DNA of 8,546 bases. Origin: Fibrobacter sp. GTDB taxonomy: Bacteria; Fibrobacterota; Fibrobacteria; Fibrobacterales; Fibrobacteraceae. Numbering within the stretch: position 1 is the stretch's first letter; each line of letters begins with the position of its first letter. Both the position numbers and the translations under genes were made by a program. The notes under the pieces were generated by a model. The model was given only the letters and a program-made list of their open reading frames with translations. It was not told the origin of the DNA and did no database searches. Below are positions 1 to 6,503 of the stretch, in pieces. The stretch is taken from NCBI GenBank assembly GCA_017550445.1, contig JAFZOV010000016.1, positions 1-8,546 of the forward strand, written 5' to 3'.

Positions 1-288
1 GACTTTGACGATGACGCTCCTGAATACGTCTCTGCCCACAGCCACATGAACCGTGGCGGTAGAGATGCACGAGGTGGCCGTGGCAAATCTCGCGGTGGGC
101 GCTTTGATTCTGATGCTCCGAGTTTTGAACGCACCGGTCGCGGCTCCCGCAGGGGCGGCGATTCCCGCGGCAACTCTCGCGGCGATGACCGCGACGGGTT
201 CCATGTTGCGAGCAAACCCCGCAAGGGCGGCAGCCGTAAAGGCGCCGGCCGTAGCAACAAGAGTCACGGCCGCGGCGGCAGAAGGTAA
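1..288 (+). CDS. C-terminal tail of an RGG-rich RNA-binding protein, probably a DEAD-box RNA helicase (5' end outside window)
   Basis: The frame is open from the first base to a TAA at 286-288, giving 95 residues with no start needed. After a short acidic opening (DFDDDAPEY) it is almost wholly low-complexity Arg/Gly/Ser/Asp, with RGG boxes in NRGGRD, ARGGRG, SRGGRF, SRRGGD and GRGGRR and a basic end rich in KGGSRKG-type steps. Such tails bind RNA non-specifically and are common at the C-terminus of bacterial DEAD-box helicases. They also occur on some pseudouridine synthases and other RNA-binding proteins, so the parent family is inference because no catalytic motif is in view. The next gene begins about 30 nt downstream on the same strand, with no clear terminator between. 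The Arg/Gly bias makes the overlapping +2 frame open as well, but that frame encodes only an Ala/Val-rich shadow. Confidence 0.78.
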   Translation, partial: DFDDDAPEYVSAHSHMNRGGRDARGGRGKSRGGRFDSDAPSFERTGRGSRRGGDSRGNSRGDDRDGFHVASKPRKGGSRKGAGRSNKSHGRGGRR

Positions 289-295
289 TTTCCAA

Positions 296-335
296 TCACG
301 TCATTGCGAGGAACGAATGTGACGAAGCAATCCAG
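296..335 (+). repeat. Dispersed REP-like repeat with ATTGC...GCAAT arms
   Basis: The segment reads CGTCATTGCGAGGAACGAA, then TGTGACGAAGCAATCC. It has complementary arms ATTGC (303-307) and GCAAT (327-331), and a second pair CGTCA (299-303) and TGACG (320-324). The pattern closely resembles the CATTGCGAGG-(A/G)CGAAG-GACGAAGCAATCC repeat found in many copies in unrelated bacterial genomes. Only one copy is in this window, so its dispersed nature is from general knowledge. It fills the gap between two genes and runs into the first codons of the downstream gene. Confidence 0.6.
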
Positions 336-1254
336 CAAGATTATACTTTACGCAAGCTACCAGACCGGGGAAAACCTTCCCGGGTATGTGCAGTTTGCGC
401 TGAAGCATCTTGCTGAAACCGATTTCTCCGTCATTCTCCTTACGAATAAACGTCCCCTTTCTGCAGAAACCATGGCGTTCCTGGAGGATAATGGAATCAA
501 GCTTTACCTCACCGAAAATCATGGATTCGATTTCGGTATGTGGCGCAGGTTCCTTAAGGATATCGCCAACGGTCGTAACAACCTTGTTGAATTCAATAGC
601 ATCGAGCGACTGTTACTGACGAACGATTCCATCGTTTATTTTCAGAACAACTTTGCCGAATTTATTCGCCGCGCAGAAGCCAGTACCGCTGATGCGGTTT
701 CCCTCACGCAAAATGACGAAATTCGCCCCCATTTGCAATCCTTCTTCTTGTATCTAAAGCAAGAAGCCCTGGGGGCCTTCTACTTGCATTTGCTGGAAAC
801 ACCAGAGCAAGAAACCTTTTACGATGTTGTACACAGGCTTGAGATCGGCTTGGCTGCTAAATTTGAAGAAGCCGAAGTTCGAACGGCGTCTCTCTACAGT
901 ACACACTTGCGGACCATATTTGCCTACCCTGAACTTATTGCACAGGGGGCTGGATTTATCAAGCGCAAACTTTTGCAGCGTCGCTTTAATTTTGAAGAAA
1001 AAATACACTTCATTCGCCATGGTGCGTACAATGCGTTAAATGCCGACTACCGCAAAATGATTGTAGAGGCAGGTCTTGCTCCTGACTTTAAAGAAGAATG
1101 GCTTCCGGAACCTGTGGGCAATTCTGCAACTCAGGCCATAGACATGCTTTGGCAAAAGACGTTCAATAAGATTGGTTGGCCGCTACTCCGCACCGCCATC
1201 AAGACAAAATACAAGCTATTGCGAAGGCCGCTACACGGCGACGAATATAAATAA
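319..1254 (+). CDS. Rhamnan synthesis F (RgpF)-family polysaccharide biosynthesis protein
   Basis: The 311-residue product matches the RgpF family, cytoplasmic proteins involved in making or modifying rhamnose-containing cell-surface polysaccharides; the precise reaction is not known from sequence. Hallmarks visible are an N-terminal KIILYASYQTGENLPGY strand-helix (8-24), NHGFDFGMWRRFL (67-79), LLLTNDSIVYF (98-108, the NDS motif) and HLQSFFLYL (138-146). The C-terminal third is basic and less conserved. I chose GTG at 319 because GAGGA at 308-312 sits 6 nt upstream and the RgpF domain begins only a few residues later. A TTG at 304 is in frame but has no ribosome site, and the next in-frame ATG would remove about 50 residues of the domain. 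Both the ribosome site and the start lie inside the REP-like repeat. The thioredoxin-like gene follows after 27 nt and is likely co-transcribed. Confidence 0.85.
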   Translation: MTKQSSKIILYASYQTGENLPGYVQFALKHLAETDFSVILLTNKRPLSAETMAFLEDNGIKLYLTENHGFDFGMWRRFLKDIANGRNNLVEFNSIERLLLTNDSIVYFQNNFAEFIRRAEASTADAVSLTQNDEIRPHLQSFFLYLKQEALGAFYLHLLETPEQETFYDVVHRLEIGLAAKFEEAEVRTASLYSTHLRTIFAYPELIAQGAGFIKRKLLQRRFNFEEKIHFIRHGAYNALNADYRKMIVEAGLAPDFKEEWLPEPVGNSATQAIDMLWQKTFNKIGWPLLRTAIKTKYKLLRRPLHGDEYK

Positions 1255-1281
1255 AATTCATTTTTAAAGGGGAGCTTAATT

Positions 1282-1839
1282 ATGAATATCAAGGTACTTC
1301 TTATCCTGGCAATTATTGCCGCTGCGGTATATTACGCCGTTGCCGTAAAAAACATTAACCCTTTCGCTGAAAAAATTAAGGACGATCTCCCTTTCCGTAA
1401 ATTTGACGGAGAGGTCACATCGATGAAGGATCTTGCTGGCGAAAACGGAACATTGATTGTCCATTTAAGTACGTGGTGTCCGCATTGTCGTGAACAGCTC
1501 ATCAACATTTACCCATTAGATGAAGGCTTGAAGGAATTCAAAATCAATGTGGTCCTGATTGTTAGTGGCTCCAATAACGATGAAATTCATGATTGGGCGT
1601 ACCAGTATCAGGTACCATGGAACTGGAAAAAGGTTTATTGGCACGATGGACTTACCGAAGGCCTGAAAATCAAAAAGAATGCAGTCCCTTATATCATTTT
1701 AAGAGACCGCAACGGAAAAATTGTTCATAACCAATCGGGTGTACATTCCATAAATAACTTGATGGATGTTACGGGCGCAATGCTTGAATCCTACGATGAA
1801 TTCAAGGATAAATTTAAAGAGCCCATTCACCCGCTTTAA
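1282..1839 (+). CDS. Membrane-anchored thioredoxin-fold (TlpA/AhpC-TSA-like) protein
   Basis: The 185-residue product has an N-terminal hydrophobic segment (residues 4-22) with a single Lys before it, likely an uncleaved signal anchor placing the rest in the periplasm. The thioredoxin fold follows: a redox motif WCPHC at 65-69, placed after the strand GTLIVHLST; an LIVSGSNND segment (92-100); and the cis-proline in NAVPYIIL (Pro136), followed by a RDRNGKIV strand typical of TlpA/ResA-like proteins. CPHC is the DsbA-type dipeptide, so either thiol oxidation or reduction is possible. The start ATG is preceded by AAAGGGGAG at 1266-1274, a strong ribosome site with about 7 nt spacing. It lies 27 nt after the RgpF-like gene and its stop is 2 nt from the stop of the convergent lipoprotein gene. 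The physiological partner is not evident. Confidence 0.87.
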   Translation: MNIKVLLILAIIAAAVYYAVAVKNINPFAEKIKDDLPFRKFDGEVTSMKDLAGENGTLIVHLSTWCPHCREQLINIYPLDEGLKEFKINVVLIVSGSNNDEIHDWAYQYQVPWNWKKVYWHDGLTEGLKIKKNAVPYIILRDRNGKIVHNQSGVHSINNLMDVTGAMLESYDEFKDKFKEPIHPL

Positions 1840-1860
1840 AGTTAGCGGCTAGCTTCTTTT
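1831..1860. terminator. Weak hairpin overlapping two convergent stop codons
   Basis: CCGCT (1831-1835) and AGCGG (1844-1848) form a 5-bp stem around an 8-nt loop. The stem and loop contain the TAA of the thioredoxin-like gene (1837-1839) and the reverse-strand TAA of the lipoprotein gene (1842-1844). On the + strand a T-rich stretch (TTCTTTTT) follows a few bases later, inside the lipoprotein gene. The stem is short, so termination here is only a possibility. Confidence 0.3.
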
Positions 1861-3047
1861 TCCAGGAACTGCTTGTTTTCGATGACCTTCTGCTTCTGCG
1901 GATTGTCAGGATATTCCGTCAGGCATTTGTCCAGCGGTGCGATGGCGTCTTGCAGCAGCTTTTTCTTCTTGGCCGCGTCCTTTTGCTTTTGGGCCTTGGC
2001 GAATACCAGGCTCGTTGCCTTGCGCTGCTTGGTGCAGTAAGTGTCTGCCAGTTTTTGGTAAAGCTCGTTGGCTTCTTTGCGCAACTTGCTGGCCTTGAGC
2101 CTGTTCAAGAGTTCCTTGGCCTGGCTGAACTTTTCTTTTTGCAGTAGGGTGTCTGCCTGGGCCAATGCCTGAGCCGGATCGTGAGATTCCCAGTACTTGG
2201 CTGCTTCGGCGTTAGTGGTCTGCATCAGTTCGTGGATGTGGTCGATGAGTTCCTGCAAGTGGAGCGCATCTTCGAAGTCGCGGTAACGCATCTGCAGGGT
2301 GACGGCCTGCTTCTCGGCTTCGGCGAATTGCGCCTGGTTGTCGGCAAGGGCCTTCACTGCAGCGTATTCCTTTTTGGCCTTGGCGAGAGTGTTCTTGTAG
2401 GCGATATCCTTTTGTGTCTTTGCCCACTGGGTAAGGGAATCGCCCGGGGCAAGGGCTATCAGGCTGTCGGCGGTTTCTGCCACAAGACCGTAGTCGGAAC
2501 TGGCGCGGTTCATGTTCTGGATCTGGAACACCATGGGTTCGTAAGCCTTGGCCTTTTCGGCGCGGATTTTGCCGAATTCATTCAGCATGGAGTCGGCCTT
2601 GGATTCCCATTGATCCCACAAAGGCTTGATGACGCGGAAACGTTCCAGGTATGCTGTTGCTGAATCGGTGTAACCCGCCTTGTGCAAGGTGTTGGCGTAT
2701 TCGAAAATATTCTGGACGATGGCCGGAATGGTGGTGTAGGGGTCTGCAACCGCGGCCTGTGTAACGGCATCCGTGTTGGACGTGTTGGCAGGGGTTGCTG
2801 TCGGAATATTTTCGGGTGTATTCAGACGGTGGTTGTCCAGCGCCTGGGAGTTAAAGTAGACGTCTTGACTCTCGCCGATTTGTTCAGTCTCTGAATTGGT
2901 TCCTGTCTGGGGCTGGGAAACGTCTGCGGCGTTTGCCGGTTCGGACTGGGGGTTGGTTTCGGGAGAGGGGGCGTTGCCGACGCAAGCCGTTAGTGCGAAT
3001 GCCATTGAACAAATAAAACCGGGGAGTATAGCCTTATTCAAGATCAT
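1842..3047 (-). CDS. Lipoprotein with TPR-like helical repeats
   Basis: The 401-residue product begins with a lipoprotein signal: MILNK, a hydrophobic core, then lipobox LTAC with the lipidated Cys at 22. Residues 23 to about 105 are a Pro/Ser/Thr/Asn/Gln-rich disordered linker. The rest is alpha-helical, with TPR-like segments such as NIFEYANTLHKAGYTDSA (113-130), QALAQADTLLQKEKFSQAKE (293-312) and LLQDAIAPLDKCLTEYPDNP (364-383), plus Lys/Ala-rich coiled-coil-like helices. It is likely a periplasmic or outer-membrane scaffold; the specific role is not recognisable. The frame extends to an ATG at 3152, but that start would put 35 residues with no signal character ahead of the signal peptide, so I place the start at 3047. 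No Shine-Dalgarno precedes this ATG; a TATATT box lies 6 nt before it. The gene is convergent with the thioredoxin-like gene and divergent from the EAL gene. Confidence 0.84.
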   Translation of the reverse strand: MILNKAILPGFICSMAFALTACVGNAPSPETNPQSEPANAADVSQPQTGTNSETEQIGESQDVYFNSQALDNHRLNTPENIPTATPANTSNTDAVTQAAVADPYTTIPAIVQNIFEYANTLHKAGYTDSATAYLERFRVIKPLWDQWESKADSMLNEFGKIRAEKAKAYEPMVFQIQNMNRASSDYGLVAETADSLIALAPGDSLTQWAKTQKDIAYKNTLAKAKKEYAAVKALADNQAQFAEAEKQAVTLQMRYRDFEDALHLQELIDHIHELMQTTNAEAAKYWESHDPAQALAQADTLLQKEKFSQAKELLNRLKASKLRKEANELYQKLADTYCTKQRKATSLVFAKAQKQKDAAKKKKLLQDAIAPLDKCLTEYPDNPQKQKVIENKQFLEKEASR

Positions 3048-3053
3048 ATTGCT

Positions 3054-3059
3054 AATATA
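3054..3059 (-). promoter_or_regulatory. TATATT -10 box 6 nt before the lipoprotein start; possible leaderless transcript
   Basis: On the minus strand TATATT is followed by AGCAAT and then the ATG at 3047. If this is a sigma-70-type -10 element, transcription would start at or within a base or two of the A of the ATG, giving a leaderless mRNA. That would explain the missing Shine-Dalgarno. No good -35 is visible at the normal distance. Confidence 0.4.
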
Positions 3060-3155
3060 GAAAGAATGTAGTTTGCAAAAACAGGGCGTTTTTAAGCGTA
3101 AAAGGTGGATTTTTATTGATTTTTGGGTGCATCTGTGAAAAAAGATTTGCATTTC

Positions 3156-3161
3156 TATAAA
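3156..3161 (+). promoter_or_regulatory. Candidate -10 (TATAAA) for the EAL-domain gene
   Basis: TATAAA in an AT-rich context lies 58 nt before the chosen ATG, within the 166-nt divergent spacer. A -35 at 17 nt would be CTGTGA, which is poor, so the call rests mostly on the -10 match and position. Confidence 0.3.
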
Positions 3162-3194
3162 TAATCAGTTAATTTAAAGGGTAAGAGAGAAAAT

Positions 3195-3213
3195 ATGAAT
3201 TAAGGTGGGAGCA
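3195..3213 (+). promoter_or_regulatory. Minimal upstream ORF (Met-Asn-stop) and ribosome site deciding the EAL gene start
   Basis: ATG AAT TAA occupies 3195-3203, and its stop codon overlaps AAGG at 3202-3205 of the AAGGTGGGAG ribosome site. That site lies 8 nt before ATG 3214, which is why I prefer 3214 over the in-frame GTG at 3205, which would sit inside the site. The two-codon ORF has a purine-rich stretch (AAGAGAG) before it and may be translated, but it could equally be chance. Confidence 0.4.
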
Positions 3214-6200
3214 ATGACTTTGCGTGATAAATCCGATATTCCCGCGTCGGTCGTCGTGGAACTTTTGAATGCGGCCAAGGTGGATCCGTTTGTGATTTTC
3301 GATGTGAAATCGCACGAAATTTATATGGTGAACCCTTCTATTTCGCTTTTCTGGAAACCGAAAAGACCCTATGAACCGGGAATCAAGTTCGAAGATTATT
3401 TCTTTCCTCCCAATGAAGCAGATACTTTGTTTATTGAAGAACTCCTTGAAAAAGGGGTATCGATTATTCACTGTCCGTATTCCGGAAAAGATCTTGTTGT
3501 AAATGCTAATCAGGTTTCATGGAATGGCAAACGTTCCGTTTTTATGCGCGTCAATGATCATTCCGACCAGTTCTTCGATTCGTTGACAGGACTTCCGAAT
3601 TTGGCGTATTGCCGCCTACATGGTGAAAACGATGTCGAAGAAATTATAGATGCGGGTGGAACTCCCGCCGTGGTGTTCTTTGATATTATCGGGATGAAGC
3701 TTTACAACAATGCGAACGGCTATCATCGCGGGAATGAATTCTTGATTCATTTTGCGGCCATGCTCAAGAAACGCTTCCCGAAGGGGCTGGTATGCCGTGC
3801 CACGAACGACCATTTTGTGGTTGTTGCAGAGATGGGCAATCTAGAAGACCAATTGGGTGAAATTCGAAAATACGTTAAAGGCACGGTCTCCAAGATTTCG
3901 ATGGACCTTTATGCGGGAATCAGCCGAATCGAGGAAGACACTGACATTCTCGATGCGATTGAAAAGGCGAAACTTGCTTGCGCTATACAAAAGAAAAATG
4001 GTGACAGCTTTGTTCGGCGTTATGACGAAGACCTGCACAAGAGCCTGCTGTTGCGTAATTATGTGGTTAACCATATTGATGAGGCAATAGCAAACGGCTA
4101 TATCAAGGTTTATTACCAGCCGGTGGTCCGCACGATTACCGAAACGTTCTGCGGCATGGAAGCGCTTGTCCGCTGGATCGATCCGGAATACGGATTTTTG
4201 AACCCGGGTGTGTTTATCGGTGCACTGGAAGAATCAAAACAGATTCACAAGCTCGATAGCCATGTGATTGGGCTTGTCTGCAAGGAATTGCGCGAACAAC
4301 TCGACAAGGGGCACCCTATTGTTCCCGTGTCGTTCAACCTTTCGCGTTTAGACTTTGTCGGCTGCGATATTTTTGATGTGGTCGAGAGTTCTCTTGAAAA
4401 GTACAAGATTGATCGCGAATATATCCGTGTCGAAATTACGGAAAGTATCATGGCTTCAGATTCCTATGTCCAGAGCGAAATCCAGCGATTCCGTTTGGTG
4501 GGTTACGAAGTCTGGATGGACGATTTTGGCAGTGGCTATTCTTCGCTGAATACTCTCAAGGATTACAAGTTCGATGAACTGAAAATCGACATGGCGTTCC
4601 TTTCGAACTTTAACGAGGCCTCCCGAGTCATTATCAGTTCGACTGTCCGTATGGCCAAGAACCTTGGGCTAAAGACATTGGCCGAAGGTGTCGAGACCAA
4701 GGAACAGATGGAGTTCTTGAAGAGCATCGGCTGCGAAAAGATGCAGGGCTACTATTACGGAAAGCCGCAACCTTTCGAAGAGACCATGAAGCAAATGGCG
4801 TCTTTGGGAATTGTCACCGAAGACCGTGAAATGCGACTAGTTTATTCGAAATTGGGGCGCATCGACTACTTGGTGGAAACTTCCAAGGCGATACTCTGTA
4901 GCGAAAACGGAAAATTCAACTTCCTGTTTATGAACAAACAGTTCGAAGAACAGCTGCTGAGTGTCGGTTTCCCAAGCGTTGACGCCGTCGAAAAGTCAAT
5001 TAACGATCCCGAAAACCCGGTTTACTATACGCTCCATGAAATGGAAAAGGCGGCTTATGTTGCACCGCAAAAGATAACGTACGCAAGCCATGGAACATAT
5101 GTCTTTTTAAGCGGCGGACTTGTTGCCGATATCAATGGTCGACATATTTACGACTTGTCTCTGCGTAATACGCATGTGAGCGCCTTTGACAGTTCTTCTG
5201 TCAGCAAGAATGCCGTGATGCCCTCGGAGGCGAAGACGATTTTGCTCGCTGATGCGAATCCGCAGAATAGGGCGTTCCTTGACAGTATTCTGAGAACGGA
5301 TTACAATGTGTTGCTAGCCGAAGATGGTGAGCAGGCGCTTAATCTGCTGCGTGAATACGGACGTCACGTGTCGCTTGCTTTGATTGGTGTAGACCTTCCG
5401 AAAATGGACGGCTTCAAGCTTATCCAAAAATTCCAGGCCGAACAACGCAGCCTCCAGATTCCGTTTGTCGTCATGACAGACAATATGGATCTCGCCAAAG
5501 AAAGTATCCGTGTGGGAGCCTCCCAGTTCCTCTTGATGCCGATTAAAGACAGGGATATGATCAAGGCGAAAATTGATGGCTCCATCAAGAATGCCGAAAC
5601 CCTTCGCGAGGTGTCTTTAAACTATATGGAGTATGTTCCGGGCGGTGTCGTTCTGTTCAGCGTAAAGACTGGTGAAATTCTTTATGTAAACGCTCGAGTG
5701 CTTGACATATTTGAGTGCGTCAATACCGATGAATTCCGCAGCCATGTTGGGAGATTCTTCAAGAATGCGATACTTCCCGAAGATTACGGAAAGGTGAACG
5801 CAGAAATTTCGGAACAGGTGACGAGCAGAAGTACGGCGACAAAACAGGCTACCTTCCGTGTCAAAACGTTCAAGGGAAAAGTCAAGCGCATTTACCATGT
5901 CGGTAAAGTCTTCGGCAAAACTCCGTACGGTACCATTTTCTCGGCCTTCATGTCAGAAGACGATGTGGCGATGAAGAGCTACTTCAAACGAAAAGAGGCT
6001 TTCGCGCACTTTATGGCATCGGGCGAGGCAACGAACACCAAATCTTACGACCCGGGCTATAGGGGATTTTTGTTCTGGAATTTGACAAAGAATTCACCCG
6101 TGATTCGCATGGGTGGAATCTCGTACATCCCCAAGGAATTCGAAGGCAAATACACTTACGAAACACATTACAAGTACCTAAGTTCCTTGATGTTGCAAAG

Positions 6201-6414
6201 CAAAGACAACGTGCTGAACGCTTTGGATTACACCCGCGAAAAATTGATTCTGGATTACATGAACAAGTGCATGGTCCACTCGCTCGACATTACCTACGAC
6301 ATCGACGGTTACAATTTTACCATCAGGTCGAGTTTCGACATGATGATGGACCCTGACACCGGCGACATTATCCTGAAAGTTCAGAACGATAGCATTGGGA
6401 CGAGTAAGGGGTGA
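3214..6414 (+). CDS. Multidomain c-di-GMP phosphodiesterase: PAS-like, degenerate GGDEF, EAL, pseudo-receiver, PAS-like
   Basis: The 1066-residue protein has no signal or membrane segment, so it is cytoplasmic. Order: PAS-like region (about 22-113); GGDEF fold (122-270) opening with DSLTGLPN but with TNDHF (197-201) instead of GGDEF and no RxxD inhibitory site, so no cyclase activity is expected; EAL domain (282-532); a linker or weak PAS-like region (545-655); receiver-like domain (674-795); a PAS-like region (805-915); and a C-terminal domain (920-1066) I do not recognise. The EAL domain keeps its catalytic set: E316-A-L, N375, E407, D436-D437 in DDFGSGYSSL, K457 in LKID, E491 in AEGVE and Q511, so it should hydrolyse c-di-GMP to pGpG. 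The receiver has Gly725 where the phosphoacceptor Asp should be and Met775 for the conserved Lys, though Asp680 and Thr755 remain. The gene stands alone, divergent from the lipoprotein gene, and ends at a strong terminator. Confidence 0.93.
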   Translation: MTLRDKSDIPASVVVELLNAAKVDPFVIFDVKSHEIYMVNPSISLFWKPKRPYEPGIKFEDYFFPPNEADTLFIEELLEKGVSIIHCPYSGKDLVVNANQVSWNGKRSVFMRVNDHSDQFFDSLTGLPNLAYCRLHGENDVEEIIDAGGTPAVVFFDIIGMKLYNNANGYHRGNEFLIHFAAMLKKRFPKGLVCRATNDHFVVVAEMGNLEDQLGEIRKYVKGTVSKISMDLYAGISRIEEDTDILDAIEKAKLACAIQKKNGDSFVRRYDEDLHKSLLLRNYVVNHIDEAIANGYIKVYYQPVVRTITETFCGMEALVRWIDPEYGFLNPGVFIGALEESKQIHKLDSHVIGLVCKELREQLDKGHPIVPVSFNLSRLDFVGCDIFDVVESSLEKYKIDREYIRVEITESIMASDSYVQSEIQRFRLVGYEVWMDDFGSGYSSLNTLKDYKFDELKIDMAFLSNFNEASRVIISSTVRMAKNLGLKTLAEGVETKEQMEFLKSIGCEKMQGYYYGKPQPFEETMKQMASLGIVTEDREMRLVYSKLGRIDYLVETSKAILCSENGKFNFLFMNKQFEEQLLSVGFPSVDAVEKSINDPENPVYYTLHEMEKAAYVAPQKITYASHGTYVFLSGGLVADINGRHIYDLSLRNTHVSAFDSSSVSKNAVMPSEAKTILLADANPQNRAFLDSILRTDYNVLLAEDGEQALNLLREYGRHVSLALIGVDLPKMDGFKLIQKFQAEQRSLQIPFVVMTDNMDLAKESIRVGASQFLLMPIKDRDMIKAKIDGSIKNAETLREVSLNYMEYVPGGVVLFSVKTGEILYVNARVLDIFECVNTDEFRSHVGRFFKNAILPEDYGKVNAEISEQVTSRSTATKQATFRVKTFKGKVKRIYHVGKVFGKTPYGTIFSAFMSEDDVAMKSYFKRKEAFAHFMASGEATNTKSYDPGYRGFLFWNLTKNSPVIRMGGISYIPKEFEGKYTYETHYKYLSSLMLQSKDNVLNALDYTREKLILDYMNKCMVHSLDITYDIDGYNFTIRSSFDMMMDPDTGDIILKVQNDSIGTSKG

Positions 6415-6444
6415 TGTCTACTTGCGACGTTCGCATAAAAAATG

Positions 6445-6483
6445 AACTGTCGCAAAATTTGCGACAGTTGGAAAATTTTTTTT
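6445..6483. terminator. Bidirectional Rho-independent terminator between convergent genes
   Basis: AACTGTCGCAAA (6445-6456) and TTTGCGACAGTT (6458-6469) are a perfect 12-bp inverted repeat around one base; the hairpin realistically has a 9-10 bp stem. On the + strand it is followed by GGAAAA and eight T (6476-6483). On the minus strand it is followed by a T6 run (complement of 6436-6442). It lies 30 nt after the EAL gene stop and 20 nt beyond the Rpn gene stop, so it can serve both. Confidence 0.88.
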
Positions 6484-6503
6484 AAGATGATTATGTGGAA
6501 TGC

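Noticed and set aside
304..318. TTG at 304 as start of the RgpF-like gene
   Set aside because: It lengthens the frame by five codons but has no ribosome site, whereas GTG 319 has GAGGA at 6 nt.
1950..2663. Long + strand frames antisense to the lipoprotein gene
   Set aside because: They are Leu/Val/Gly-rich mirror frames produced by the codon bias of the real gene, without starts supported by ribosome sites.
3048..3152. Upstream 35-codon extension of the lipoprotein gene
   Set aside because: It would place a Cys/His-rich stretch ahead of a complete lipoprotein signal peptide and would cross the likely promoter.
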